Assembly (NCBI RefSeq): GCF_019710635.1
Contig: NZ_JAIFZS010000053.1
Location: 1-64,000 of the forward strand
DNA from: Mycolicibacterium xanthum
GTDB taxonomy: Bacteria > Actinomycetota > Actinomycetes > Mycobacteriales > Mycobacteriaceae
Direction: 5' to 3'
DNA: 64,000 nucleotides
This document shows positions 57,068-64,000 of this stretch, piece by piece. Each line of letters starts with the position of its first letter. Positions within the stretch are counted from its first letter, which is position 1. The notes under the pieces were generated by a model, which was given only the letters and a program-made list of their open reading frames with translations, searched no databases and was not told where the DNA came from. Position numbers and translations under genes: made by a program.

Positions 57068-59806
57068 CTAGTGCGCGGCAGAGTCCCAGCTCTTGCCGTA
57101 CCCGACCGAGACCTCCAGCGGCACGTTGAGCGGATAGGCGTCGCCCATGTGCTCACGCACCAGGGCCTCCAGGGTGTCGCGTTCGCCGTCGGCGACCTCG
57201 AACAGCAGCTCGTCGTGCACCTGCAGCAACATCCGCGACGACAGACCGGCATCCCTGACCGCCCGGTCGACGTTGATCATCGCGACCTTGATGATGTCGG
57301 CGGCGCTGCCTTGGATCGGGGCGTTGAGCGCGGCGCGCTCGGCCGCCTCGCGCACCTGGCGGTTGCTGCTGTCGAGCTCGGGAAGGTAACGGCGGCGGCC
57401 GAACACCGTCGACGTGTAGCCGTCCTTGCGAGCCTGGTCGACGACGTGATGCAGATAGTCGCGCACCCCGCCGAACCGCGCGAAGTACTGCTCCATCTGG
57501 TCTTTGGCCTCTTCGGTGGAGATCTTGAGCTGCTGGGAAAGGCCGTAGGCGCTCAGCCCGTACGCCAGGCCGTACGACATCGCCTTGACCCGCCGGCGCA
57601 GTTCGGGGGTGACCTCGTCGATGGGCACCGCGAACGCCCGCGACGCCACGAACGAATGCAGGTCCTCCCCCGTCCTGAACGCCTCGATGAGGCCTTGGTC
57701 CCCGGACAGATGGGCCATGATCCGCATCTCGATCTGGCTGTAGTCCGCCGTCATCAGCTCCGCGAACCCGTCACCGACCACGAAGCCGTCGCGGATGCGC
57801 CGGCCCGCCTCGGTGCGGATCGGGATGTTCTGCAGGTTCGGCTCGGTGGAGGACAGCCGGCCGGTGGCGGCGATCGTCTGGTTGAACGTGGTGTGGATCC
57901 GGCCGTCCGAGGCCACGGCGTTGAGCAGGCCGTCCACCGTGACCTTCAGCCGGGTCGCGTCCCGGTGGGCCAGCAGATGCTGCAGGAACGGGTGACCCGT
58001 CTTGTCGAAAAGACCCTGCAACGCGTCGGCATCCGTGGTGTAGCCGGTCTTGGTGCGTTTGGTCTTCGGCATCTCCAACTCGTCGAACAGCACCACCTGC
58101 AACTGCTTGGGCGAGCCCAGGTTGATCTGCTTGCCGATCACCGCATACGCCGCCTCGGCGGCGTCGCGGATCATGTTGCCGAACTCGCTCTGCAGCTCCG
58201 AGAGGTGTTGCAGGTCCACGGCGATACCCGCGGTCTCCAGCTCGGCGAGCACCCGCTGGACCGGAAGCTCCATGCTGCCCAGCAGCTCCGACGAGTCGAT
58301 GCGGGACAGCTCTTCGTCCAGCGCGTCGGCCAGATCCGTCACCGCCCCGGCCCGCAGCAGCAGGGTCTGCACCGCCTGGTCGTCGACGCCCTCGGCGTCA
58401 TCGAGCAGCGAAAGTTGTTGCTGCTCAGGGTTATCGGCCCGCAACTCGCGCTTCAGATAGCGCAGCGACAGGTCATCGAGCGCGAAGCTGCGCTGCCCGG
58501 GCCGAACCAGGTAGGCGGCCAGTGCGGTGTCGGATGTGACGCCGGCCAGCGACCAGCCGCGGCCCTGAACGTCGTGCATGGCCAGCTTGGCCTCGTGCAA
58601 CGCCTTCGGCGCGCCGGGATCGGCCAGCCAGGATGCCAGCGCCGCCTCGTCGGCCGGGTCGAGTGTCGTGGTGTCGATGTAGCGGCCGTCGCCGTCGGCC
58701 GCGACGATCGCCAGAGCGGTCGCGTCGCTGTCGAACGCCAGATGGTTGCCGACCACGGCCAGGCCGAACCTCGTGCCGTCCCCGTGCCCGGCCAGCCAGG
58801 ACGCCAACGTGCCGGACTGCAGCGCGCATCCCCGGACGTCGAAGCCCTCCTCGACCTCGGGGTCGGCCGAGGCCAGGGTGTCGAACAGCCGATCCCGCAG
58901 AACCCGGAACTCCAGGTCGTCGAACAGGCGGTGGATGTGGTCACGGTCCCACGGCTGCATCCGCAGCGTGTCCGGCGTCTGCGCCAGTGGTACGTCGCGG
59001 ACCAGGTCGGTGAGCTCGCGGTTGAGCACGACGCTGGACAGGTTCGCGCGCAGCGCCTCGCCGACCTTCCCCTTGACCTTGTCGACGTTGTCGACGAGGG
59101 CCTGCAGCGAACCGTATTCGGCGATCCACTTGGTCGCGGTCTTCTCCCCGACCCCCGGAATGCCCGGCAGGTTGTCGCTGGGGTCGCCGCGCAGCGCCGC
59201 GAAGTCCGGGTACTGCTCAGGCGTCAACCCATACTTCTCCTGCACCGCGTCCGGCGTGAACCGGGTCAGTTCGCTGACCCCCTTGCGGGGGTACAGCACG
59301 GTGACGTCGTCGGTGACCAGTTGCAGCGAATCACGGTCACCGGTGACCACCAGCACGCGGTAACCCTCCCCCTGCGCCTGGGTGGCCAAAGTGGCGATCA
59401 CGTCGTCGGCCTCGAAGCCGGCCTCGGCGAGCACCGTGATGCCCAGTGCGCCGAGCACCTCCTTGGTGATGTCGATCTGACCGCGGAACTCGTCGGGCGT
59501 CGAGCTCCGGTTGGCCTTGTACTCCGGGTACCTCTCCGAGCGGAAGGTCTGGCGCGACACATCGAACGCGGCGGCGACGTGGGTGGGCTGTTCGTCGCGT
59601 AGCAGATTGATCAGCATCGCGGTGAACCCGTATACCGCATTGGTGGTGAGCCCACCCCGGGTCTTGAAGTTCTCGGCGGGCAGCGCGTAGAAGGCACGGA
59701 AGGCCAGCGAGTTGCCGTCCAGCAGCATCAGTGTCGGCTTGTCGTCGGCGGACGCAGTGCCCTGGCTGCCGGCTCTGGGATCCGATGCGGTCTTGGCTGG
59801 GCTCAC
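57068..59806 (-). CDS. polA: DNA polymerase I
   Basis: 912 residues from GTG 59806 (MSPAKTASD); ATG 59824 is possible. N-terminal 5' nuclease (MLLDGNSLAFRAFYALP, VTGDRDSLQLV, LPGIPGVGEKTA) about 30-320; a middle domain without the usual 3'-5' exonuclease acids, as in other mycobacteria; and the polymerase domain with TADYSQIEMRIMAHLSGD, RRRVKAMSYGLAYG and LQVHDELLFEV. It fills gaps in repair and removes RNA primers. Confidence 0.97.
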   Translation of the reverse strand: MSPAKTASDPRAGSQGTASADDKPTLMLLDGNSLAFRAFYALPAENFKTRGGLTTNAVYGFTAMLINLLRDEQPTHVAAAFDVSRQTFRSERYPEYKANRSSTPDEFRGQIDITKEVLGALGITVLAEAGFEADDVIATLATQAQGEGYRVLVVTGDRDSLQLVTDDVTVLYPRKGVSELTRFTPDAVQEKYGLTPEQYPDFAALRGDPSDNLPGIPGVGEKTATKWIAEYGSLQALVDNVDKVKGKVGEALRANLSSVVLNRELTDLVRDVPLAQTPDTLRMQPWDRDHIHRLFDDLEFRVLRDRLFDTLASADPEVEEGFDVRGCALQSGTLASWLAGHGDGTRFGLAVVGNHLAFDSDATALAIVAADGDGRYIDTTTLDPADEAALASWLADPGAPKALHEAKLAMHDVQGRGWSLAGVTSDTALAAYLVRPGQRSFALDDLSLRYLKRELRADNPEQQQLSLLDDAEGVDDQAVQTLLLRAGAVTDLADALDEELSRIDSSELLGSMELPVQRVLAELETAGIAVDLQHLSELQSEFGNMIRDAAEAAYAVIGKQINLGSPKQLQVVLFDELEMPKTKRTKTGYTTDADALQGLFDKTGHPFLQHLLAHRDATRLKVTVDGLLNAVASDGRIHTTFNQTIAATGRLSSTEPNLQNIPIRTEAGRRIRDGFVVGDGFAELMTADYSQIEMRIMAHLSGDQGLIEAFRTGEDLHSFVASRAFAVPIDEVTPELRRRVKAMSYGLAYGLSAYGLSQQLKISTEEAKDQMEQYFARFGGVRDYLHHVVDQARKDGYTSTVFGRRRYLPELDSSNRQVREAAERAALNAPIQGSAADIIKVAMINVDRAVRDAGLSSRMLLQVHDELLFEVADGERDTLEALVREHMGDAYPLNVPLEVSVGYGKSWDSAAH

Positions 59807-59868
59807 GGCCTTCACTCTAGGCATTCGGTGTGACACGGTGCGCACCGCTACCGGGCGCCCCGGACCGC

Positions 59869-60306
59869 TCAGAGCCGACCGGTCCGGATCCAGTCGATCG
59901 CCATGTCGTACGGGTTCTGCGGGTCGACACAGACCGCGAGGGTGGCGCCGGGCCGCACCCGCCCGGTGTGCAGCCCGGCGACCACCTCGTCGAAGACCGC
60001 GCCGTAGGGCGGGGTGGCATCATCGCGCTCGACCCGCACCTGGATGCGCAACACCGGCGACAGATTCAGATACGAGCCGACCTGCCACACGCCTTCGACG
60101 GTCGCGACCCCCGGCGCCCCGGCGCCGTTGGTCAGCTGGGAATGGCGCATCATCCGCATGCCGATCTCCGAGGCGTCGGCGGCCTCGTGGATCCGGTTCG
60201 GGATGTCGCCGATCTGACCGAAGAACGATGACGGACGGCACTGCGCCTGCAGATACCGCTGGTTGGCGCCGTACATCCGAGCCCAGTCCTGGAACGGGTT
60301 GGGCAT
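59869..60306 (-). CDS. Hypothetical protein (145 aa)
   Basis: No family recognised. The N-terminus is helical (MPNPFQDWARMYGANQRYLQ). The second half is beta-rich (VLRIQVRVERDDATPPYGAV, then RPGATLAVCVDPQNPYDMAI), resembling a short domain of mycobacterial proteins that hold a Cys-Val-Asp-Pro turn. No signal peptide. It lies 15 bp after the 118-residue gene and is transcribed with it. Confidence 0.75.
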   Translation of the reverse strand: MPNPFQDWARMYGANQRYLQAQCRPSSFFGQIGDIPNRIHEAADASEIGMRMMRHSQLTNGAGAPGVATVEGVWQVGSYLNLSPVLRIQVRVERDDATPPYGAVFDEVVAGLHTGRVRPGATLAVCVDPQNPYDMAIDWIRTGRL

Positions 60307-60321
60307 GGTCGCCGATCCCTT

Positions 60322-60678
60322 TCAGTAGCCGAGCAAGCGGCGGAACTGCTGGCCGACGGCCATCGACTGGCCCATCCGCTGCACCCAGCCGTCGAGTGCG
60401 GCCTTGGTGTCCGCCGGATTCCAGCCGCGCTCCTGGGCGATCGCGATCATGCCGGGCTCATCGGTCACCCCGCGGGCCTGCGCGTCGCGGGCCAGCGAGG
60501 CGTAGTCCTCCAGCGATATTCCGTTGATGGGCGCCCAGATCGGGTCGTCGGACGACACCGAGCGGGTCGACGGCCCGCCGAACGCTGCCGGATCGATCGG
60601 GCCCGCTCCCTGCACGTGCACCATGCCGGCCTGCTGGGCCTGCTGGGCCGCTTCCTTGGCCTTCTTGAAGAATCCCAT
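60322..60678 (-). CDS. Hypothetical protein (118 aa)
   Basis: ATG 60678 with GGAGACC upstream. The N-terminus MGFFKKAKEAAQQAQQAG is an amphipathic basic helix, the centre is Pro/Ser-rich and the C-terminal half helical (ISLEDYASLARDAQARGV, ALDGWVQRMGQSMAVGQQF). This could sit at the membrane surface. Family not identified. The 156 bp upstream separate it from the divergent DUF35 gene. Confidence 0.72.
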   Translation of the reverse strand: MGFFKKAKEAAQQAQQAGMVHVQGAGPIDPAAFGGPSTRSVSSDDPIWAPINGISLEDYASLARDAQARGVTDEPGMIAIAQERGWNPADTKAALDGWVQRMGQSMAVGQQFRRLLGY

Positions 60679-60834
60679 CGATGGTCTCCGCTCTCCTGGG
60701 CCCCCGGACGGTGATGCCCGGGACGCTACTCCGGCACAAGTGCACCGGGGCCCGATCGCTACCGATCCCAAGTTCCCGGCAGGGCAAACTGGAACACGTT
60801 TCAGTTTTTCCGCCGGACTGGGTACGCTGACCGC

Positions 60835-61320
60835 GTGTCGGCTTCCACGCAACCCGCGGTCGATGGTTGGTTCGCCATCGATGGGTCGGGTGATCCGTAT
60901 CTGATCGGTGGTCGGTGTGATCGGTGTGGGACGTATGTGTTCCCGCCGCGGGCCGACAATTGTCCCAACCCCGACTGTGAGGGTGATGAGTTGGCCCAGG
61001 TGGGGTTGTCGCGGCGCGGAACGCTGTGGAGCTTCACCGAGAACCGGTATGCGCCCCCGCCGCCGTATCCGGCCCCGGATCCGTTCGAGCCGTTCGCGGT
61101 GGCCGCCGTGGAGTTGGCCGAGGAGGGTCTGATCGTGTTGGGCAAGGTGGTCGACGGCACGCTGGCCGCCGACCTGAGGGTCGGCATGGCGATGGAACTG
61201 GCCACCATGGTGCTGTATGTCGACGACGACGGCATCGAGCGCATCGTCTACGCGTGGAAGACCGCGGACGCGGGCAGCGCAGAGGAACCCGCCGATTCCA
61301 GCGAGGGGGGTCTGGCGTGA
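60835..61320 (+). CDS. DUF35 zinc-ribbon/OB-fold acyl-CoA-associated protein (Rv1628c-like)
   Basis: 161 residues from GTG 60835. A rubredoxin-like zinc knuckle (CDRCGTYVFPPRADNCPNPDC is its span, about 28-48, four Cys) precedes an OB fold (about 60-140). Such proteins form the small partner of thiolase-like enzymes in steroid and acyl-CoA degradation. The stop overlaps the thiolase start (GTGA), confirming a paired operon. Confidence 0.9.
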   Translation: MSASTQPAVDGWFAIDGSGDPYLIGGRCDRCGTYVFPPRADNCPNPDCEGDELAQVGLSRRGTLWSFTENRYAPPPPYPAPDPFEPFAVAAVELAEEGLIVLGKVVDGTLAADLRVGMAMELATMVLYVDDDGIERIVYAWKTADAGSAEEPADSSEGGLA

Positions 61321-62516
61321 GCCCCGAGCCGGTCTTCATCCTCGGTGCCGGGATGCACCCGTGGGGCAAATGGGGCCGCGACTTCACCGAATACGGTGTG
61401 GTGGCCGCGCGCGCCGCGCTGGCCGAGGCCGGCCTGCGGTGGCGCCAGATCCAGCTGGTCGCCGGCGCGGACACCATCCGCAACGGCTACCCGGGCTTCG
61501 TGGCCGGCTCGACGTTCACCCAGAAACTGGGCTGGAACGGCATCCCGGTGACCTCCAGCTACGCCGCCTGCGCCAGCGGCTCCCAAGCCCTGCAAAGCGC
61601 GCGCGCCCACATCCTGGCCGGGCTGTGCGACGTCGCTCTGGTCATCGGTGCCGACACCACCCCCAAGGGGTTCTTCGCCCCCGTCGGCGGGGAACGTAAA
61701 GACGACCCGGACTGGCAGCGCTTCCACCTGATCGGGGCCACCAACACCGTCTACTTCGCGCTGCTGGCGCGCCGCCGGATGGACCTCTACGGCGCCACCG
61801 CCGCCGACTTCGCCGCGGTCAAGGTCAAAAACGCCCGCCACGGCGTGGGCAACCCCAATGCCCGCTACCGCAAAGAAGTCAGCATCGACGACGTGCTGGC
61901 CAGCCCGGTGGTCTCCGACCCGCTGCGCCTGCTCGACATCTGCGCCACCTCCGATGGCGCGGCCGCCCTGATCGTGGCCTCCAAGAGCTTCACCGAAAAA
62001 CACCTCGGATCGGCCCACGGCGTGCCGTCGGTGCGTGCGGTCAGCCTGCAGACCCCGCACTACCCCCAACACCTGCCCGAACTGCCCGACATCGCCACCG
62101 ACTCCACCGCCGTCGTGCCGGCCCCCGACCGGGTGTTCAAAGACCAGATCCTCGACGCCGCCTACACCGAGGCCGGCATCGGACCCGAGGACCTGTCGAT
62201 GGCCGAGGTCTACGACCTGTCCACCGCGCTGGAACTGGACTGGTACGAACACCTGGGCCTGTGCCCCAAGGGCGACGCCGAAGCGTTGCTGCGCAGCGGG
62301 GCCACCACCCTCGGCGGAACCATCCCGGTCAACCCCTCCGGCGGACTGGCCAGCTTCGGCGAAGCCATCCCCGCCCAAGCCATCGCCCAAGTCTGCGAAC
62401 TCACCTGGCAGCTCAAAGGCCAGGCCACCGGCCGCCAAGTCGAAAACGCCACCGTCGGCATCACCGCCAACCAGGGCCTGTTCGGCCACGGCTCCTCGGT
62501 CATCGTCGCGCGCTGA
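61317..62516 (+). CDS. Thiolase-fold lipid-transfer protein (Rv1627c-like)
   Basis: 399 residues. SCP-x/thiolase-like: candidate nucleophile Cys in SSYAACASGSQAL, YDLSTALELDWYEHLGL and NPSGGLASFGEAIPA, GLFGHGSSVIV at the end. The thiolase His/Cys pair is not fully canonical in the C-terminal half (GLFGHGS rather than the Cys-containing CxGGG), so a thiolase-like aldolase or carrier role with its DUF35 partner is more likely than classical thiolysis; inference. Confidence 0.88.
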   Translation: MSPEPVFILGAGMHPWGKWGRDFTEYGVVAARAALAEAGLRWRQIQLVAGADTIRNGYPGFVAGSTFTQKLGWNGIPVTSSYAACASGSQALQSARAHILAGLCDVALVIGADTTPKGFFAPVGGERKDDPDWQRFHLIGATNTVYFALLARRRMDLYGATAADFAAVKVKNARHGVGNPNARYRKEVSIDDVLASPVVSDPLRLLDICATSDGAAALIVASKSFTEKHLGSAHGVPSVRAVSLQTPHYPQHLPELPDIATDSTAVVPAPDRVFKDQILDAAYTEAGIGPEDLSMAEVYDLSTALELDWYEHLGLCPKGDAEALLRSGATTLGGTIPVNPSGGLASFGEAIPAQAIAQVCELTWQLKGQATGRQVENATVGITANQGLFGHGSSVIVAR

Positions 62517-62609
62517 GCGCGCACCTCCATTGCGCGAGCGCGCGGGTCTGCACACCGACACACCGCAAAACCTGGCAGAAAGCGCACCCTCGTGAGGTGC
62601 AATGAGTCC

Positions 62610-62837
62610 GTGGCAGAGGTGATCTCAGTACGGGTCAAACCTGGCAGCTCCAATGGGCCCCTGGTCGAGATCGGACCGGACGGCCAGCTGACGATCTTCG
62701 TCCGTGAGCGAGCGGTCGACGGCAAGGCCAACGACGCGGTCGTTCGGGTGCTCGCCGAACACCTCGGCGTGCCACGCAGCCACGTCAAGCTGACTGCCGG
62801 GGCTACGGCTCGGGTCAAGCGCTTTCGGATCGGCTGA
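62610..62837 (+). CDS. DUF167 / YggU family protein
   Basis: 75 residues from GTG 62610 (GTG 62592 is also possible). Family pattern SVRVKPGSSNGPLVE, AVDGKANDAVVRVLAEHLGV and LTAGATARVKRF. Universal small protein of unknown function. Confidence 0.85.
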   Translation: MAEVISVRVKPGSSNGPLVEIGPDGQLTIFVRERAVDGKANDAVVRVLAEHLGVPRSHVKLTAGATARVKRFRIG

Positions 62838-62848
62838 GATCGGTCGCG

Positions 62849-62908
62849 GCGAGCGTGCGCAAAGTCCCGGATCTTGGCGGCGTGTCACGTACAGACATGC
62901 ACGCTCGC
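62849..62908. repeat. Mycobacterial intergenic hairpin repeat
   Basis: GCGAGCGTGC at 62849-62858 and its exact reverse complement at 62899-62908, with 40 bp between, in the space between the converging DUF167 and livF genes. From memory, elements of this form are common between convergent genes in mycobacteria. It would work as a bidirectional terminator. Confidence 0.6.
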
Positions 62909-62921
62909 GGAACGAGAGCGC

Positions 62922-63674
62922 TCAGGCGACGCCGAGGTAGGCGGCGCGGATGCTGTCGTCGGCCAGCAGGTCCCGGGCGTTGCCGGTGCGGGTGATCTCC
63001 CCCGTCTCGAGAATGTAGGCCCGATCCGAACGGGTCAGCGCCTGCTGGGCGTTCTGCTCGACGAGCAGCACGGTGGTGCCGGCGGCGTTGATCTCGGCGA
63101 TGATCTTGAAGATCTGCGAGATCACCATCGGGGCCAGGCCCATCGACGGCTCGTCGAGCAGCAGCACCTTGGGCCGCGCCATCAGGGCCCGCCCGATCGC
63201 GAGCATCTGCTGCTCGCCGCCGGACAACGTGCCGCCCATCTGGTTCTTGCGCTCGGCGAGCCGCGGGAAGGTCTCGAACACCCAGTCCAGCCGTTCCCGG
63301 TGTGCGGCCCGGCTCTCGAATCTCCTGCCGAAGCAGCCCATTTCGAGGTTCTCGGTGACCGTCATCCCGGGGAACACCCCGCGCCCCTCGGGGGCCTGGA
63401 TCAACCCGTCGGCGACTCGCTTGTGAGCTTTGACCCGGGAGATGTCGCGTCCGTCGAACCAGACCGACCCCGACGACAGCGGCAGCAGGCCCGAGATCGC
63501 CCGCATCATCGTCGTCTTGCCGGCCCCGTTGGAGCCCAGCAGCGTGACCAGCTCGCCCTCGTGCACCACCAGCGAGACCCCGTGCAGCGCCTGGATCCGG
63601 CCGTAGTGCGCGACGACGTCGCGGACTTCCAGCAGCACCGGCTTCGAGGATGCGTTCGGCTCATTCGCCATCAT
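62922..63674 (-). CDS. livF: Branched-chain amino acid ABC transporter ATPase LivF
   Basis: 250 residues. Walker A LLGSNGAGKTTMM, Q-loop APEGRGVFPGMTV, signature LSGGEQQM, Walker B VLLLDEPSMGLAP, switch LLVEQN. It energises uptake of leucine/isoleucine/valine with LivG, H, M. ATG 63674 overlaps the livG 3' end by 14 bp; MM start leaves one-codon uncertainty. Confidence 0.93.
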   Translation of the reverse strand: MMANEPNASSKPVLLEVRDVVAHYGRIQALHGVSLVVHEGELVTLLGSNGAGKTTMMRAISGLLPLSSGSVWFDGRDISRVKAHKRVADGLIQAPEGRGVFPGMTVTENLEMGCFGRRFESRAAHRERLDWVFETFPRLAERKNQMGGTLSGGEQQMLAIGRALMARPKVLLLDEPSMGLAPMVISQIFKIIAEINAAGTTVLLVEQNAQQALTRSDRAYILETGEITRTGNARDLLADDSIRAAYLGVA

Positions 63675-64000
63675 CAGGAACCCCCAGGTACGCGGCGATG
63701 ACAGCGGGATCCTCGCGGATCTCGGCGGGCAGGCCATCGGCGATCTTGCGGCCGAACTCCAACACGACGATGCGGTCGGTCACCCCCATCACCAGTCTCA
63801 TGTCGTGTTCGATCAGCAGCACGGTGTAGCCGTCGTCGCGGATCTTGTGGATCAGGTCGATCAGCGCGGACTTCTCGCTGGGATTGAACCCGGCGGCCGG
63901 CTCGTCCAGACACAGCAACTTGGGCTCGGTGGCCAACGCCCGGGCGATCTCCAGCCGGCGCTGGTCGCCGTAGGGCAGGTTCTTGGCCTTCTCCTCGCCG
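63661..64000 (-). CDS. livG: Branched-chain amino acid ABC transporter ATPase LivG, 5' part cut by window edge
   Basis: Only the C-terminal 112 residues are inside. They include the end of the ABC signature region (NLPYGDQRRLEIARALA), Walker B LLCLDEPAAGFN and switch VLLIEHDMRLVMGV. Partner of livF in a livHMGF-type operon. Confidence 0.92.
   Translation of the reverse strand, partial: GEEKAKNLPYGDQRRLEIARALATEPKLLCLDEPAAGFNPSEKSALIDLIHKIRDDGYTVLLIEHDMRLVMGVTDRIVVLEFGRKIADGLPAEIREDPAVIAAYLGVPDDGE

Overview
The window is high-GC chromosomal DNA from a Mycobacterium, most likely an environmental or fast-growing Mycolicibacterium-type species. Gene content and order match, from memory, the M. 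tuberculosis stretch from argF (Rv1656) back to Rv1627c, printed here in reverse: argCJBDF, pheST, the Rv1647-type cyclase, tsnR-rplT-rpmI-infC, lysX, uvrA, the Rv1637c-type hydrolase, the Rv1636-type stress protein, an Rv1634-type exporter, uvrB, coaE, rpsA, polA and the Rv1628c/Rv1627c pair. No rRNA, tRNA, CRISPR array, transposase or integrase was recognised.

Layout. 1-5.2 kb: arginine biosynthesis operon on the minus strand (argC-argJ-argB-argD-argF, joined by 4-bp overlaps), with an ArgR-type site at argC. 5.3-9.5 kb: lineage-specific DNA wedged between argC and pheT. It holds a DUF2182/DUF1326 pair, an LhgO-like oxidase, a chimeric relic of argC+argJ+pheT carrying its own ARG box, and a NYN-nuclease-like gene. 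9.5-13 kb: pheST. 13-22 kb: accessory region with a glutamate-synthase-like gene broken by a 22-bp tandem duplication, an adenylate cyclase, a MpaB-type oxygenase, an acyl-CoA dehydrogenase, a membrane-tethered ECF sigma factor, two small secreted proteins with matching promoter-like elements, and a decayed GMC oxidoreductase. 22-24.5 kb: tsnR and the infC-rpmI-rplT translation operon, with a leader attenuator and an ATC start for infC. 24.5-29.9 kb: DUF1844, lysX, a membrane esterase and DUF2630.

29.9-35.6 kb is an island between the orthologues of Rv1638A and uvrA. It encodes a TPR-like protein, a CHAT (caspase-fold) protease, a small membrane protein and two unrecognised proteins; this is the best candidate here for an undescribed system. 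35.6-41.2 kb: LpqH-like lipoprotein, uvrA, and a metallo-beta-lactamase-fold gene whose 3' end has been replaced by a 0.7-kb insert carrying one small gene, with the displaced native 3' end still present downstream. 41-50.6 kb: secreted Pro/Ala-rich protein, exporter, uvrB, DUF402, secreted protein, coaE, rpsA. 50.7-57 kb: a second accessory block (PrsW-like protease, TRIC channel, SDR, GH15 glucosidase, MarR regulator). 57-64 kb: polA, two small hypotheticals, a DUF35/thiolase pair, a YggU-like protein and the end of a branched-chain amino acid ABC transporter (livF, livG).

Functions are assigned by reading motifs and from knowledge of protein families. No database search was run, and alignments and identity estimates were done by eye.
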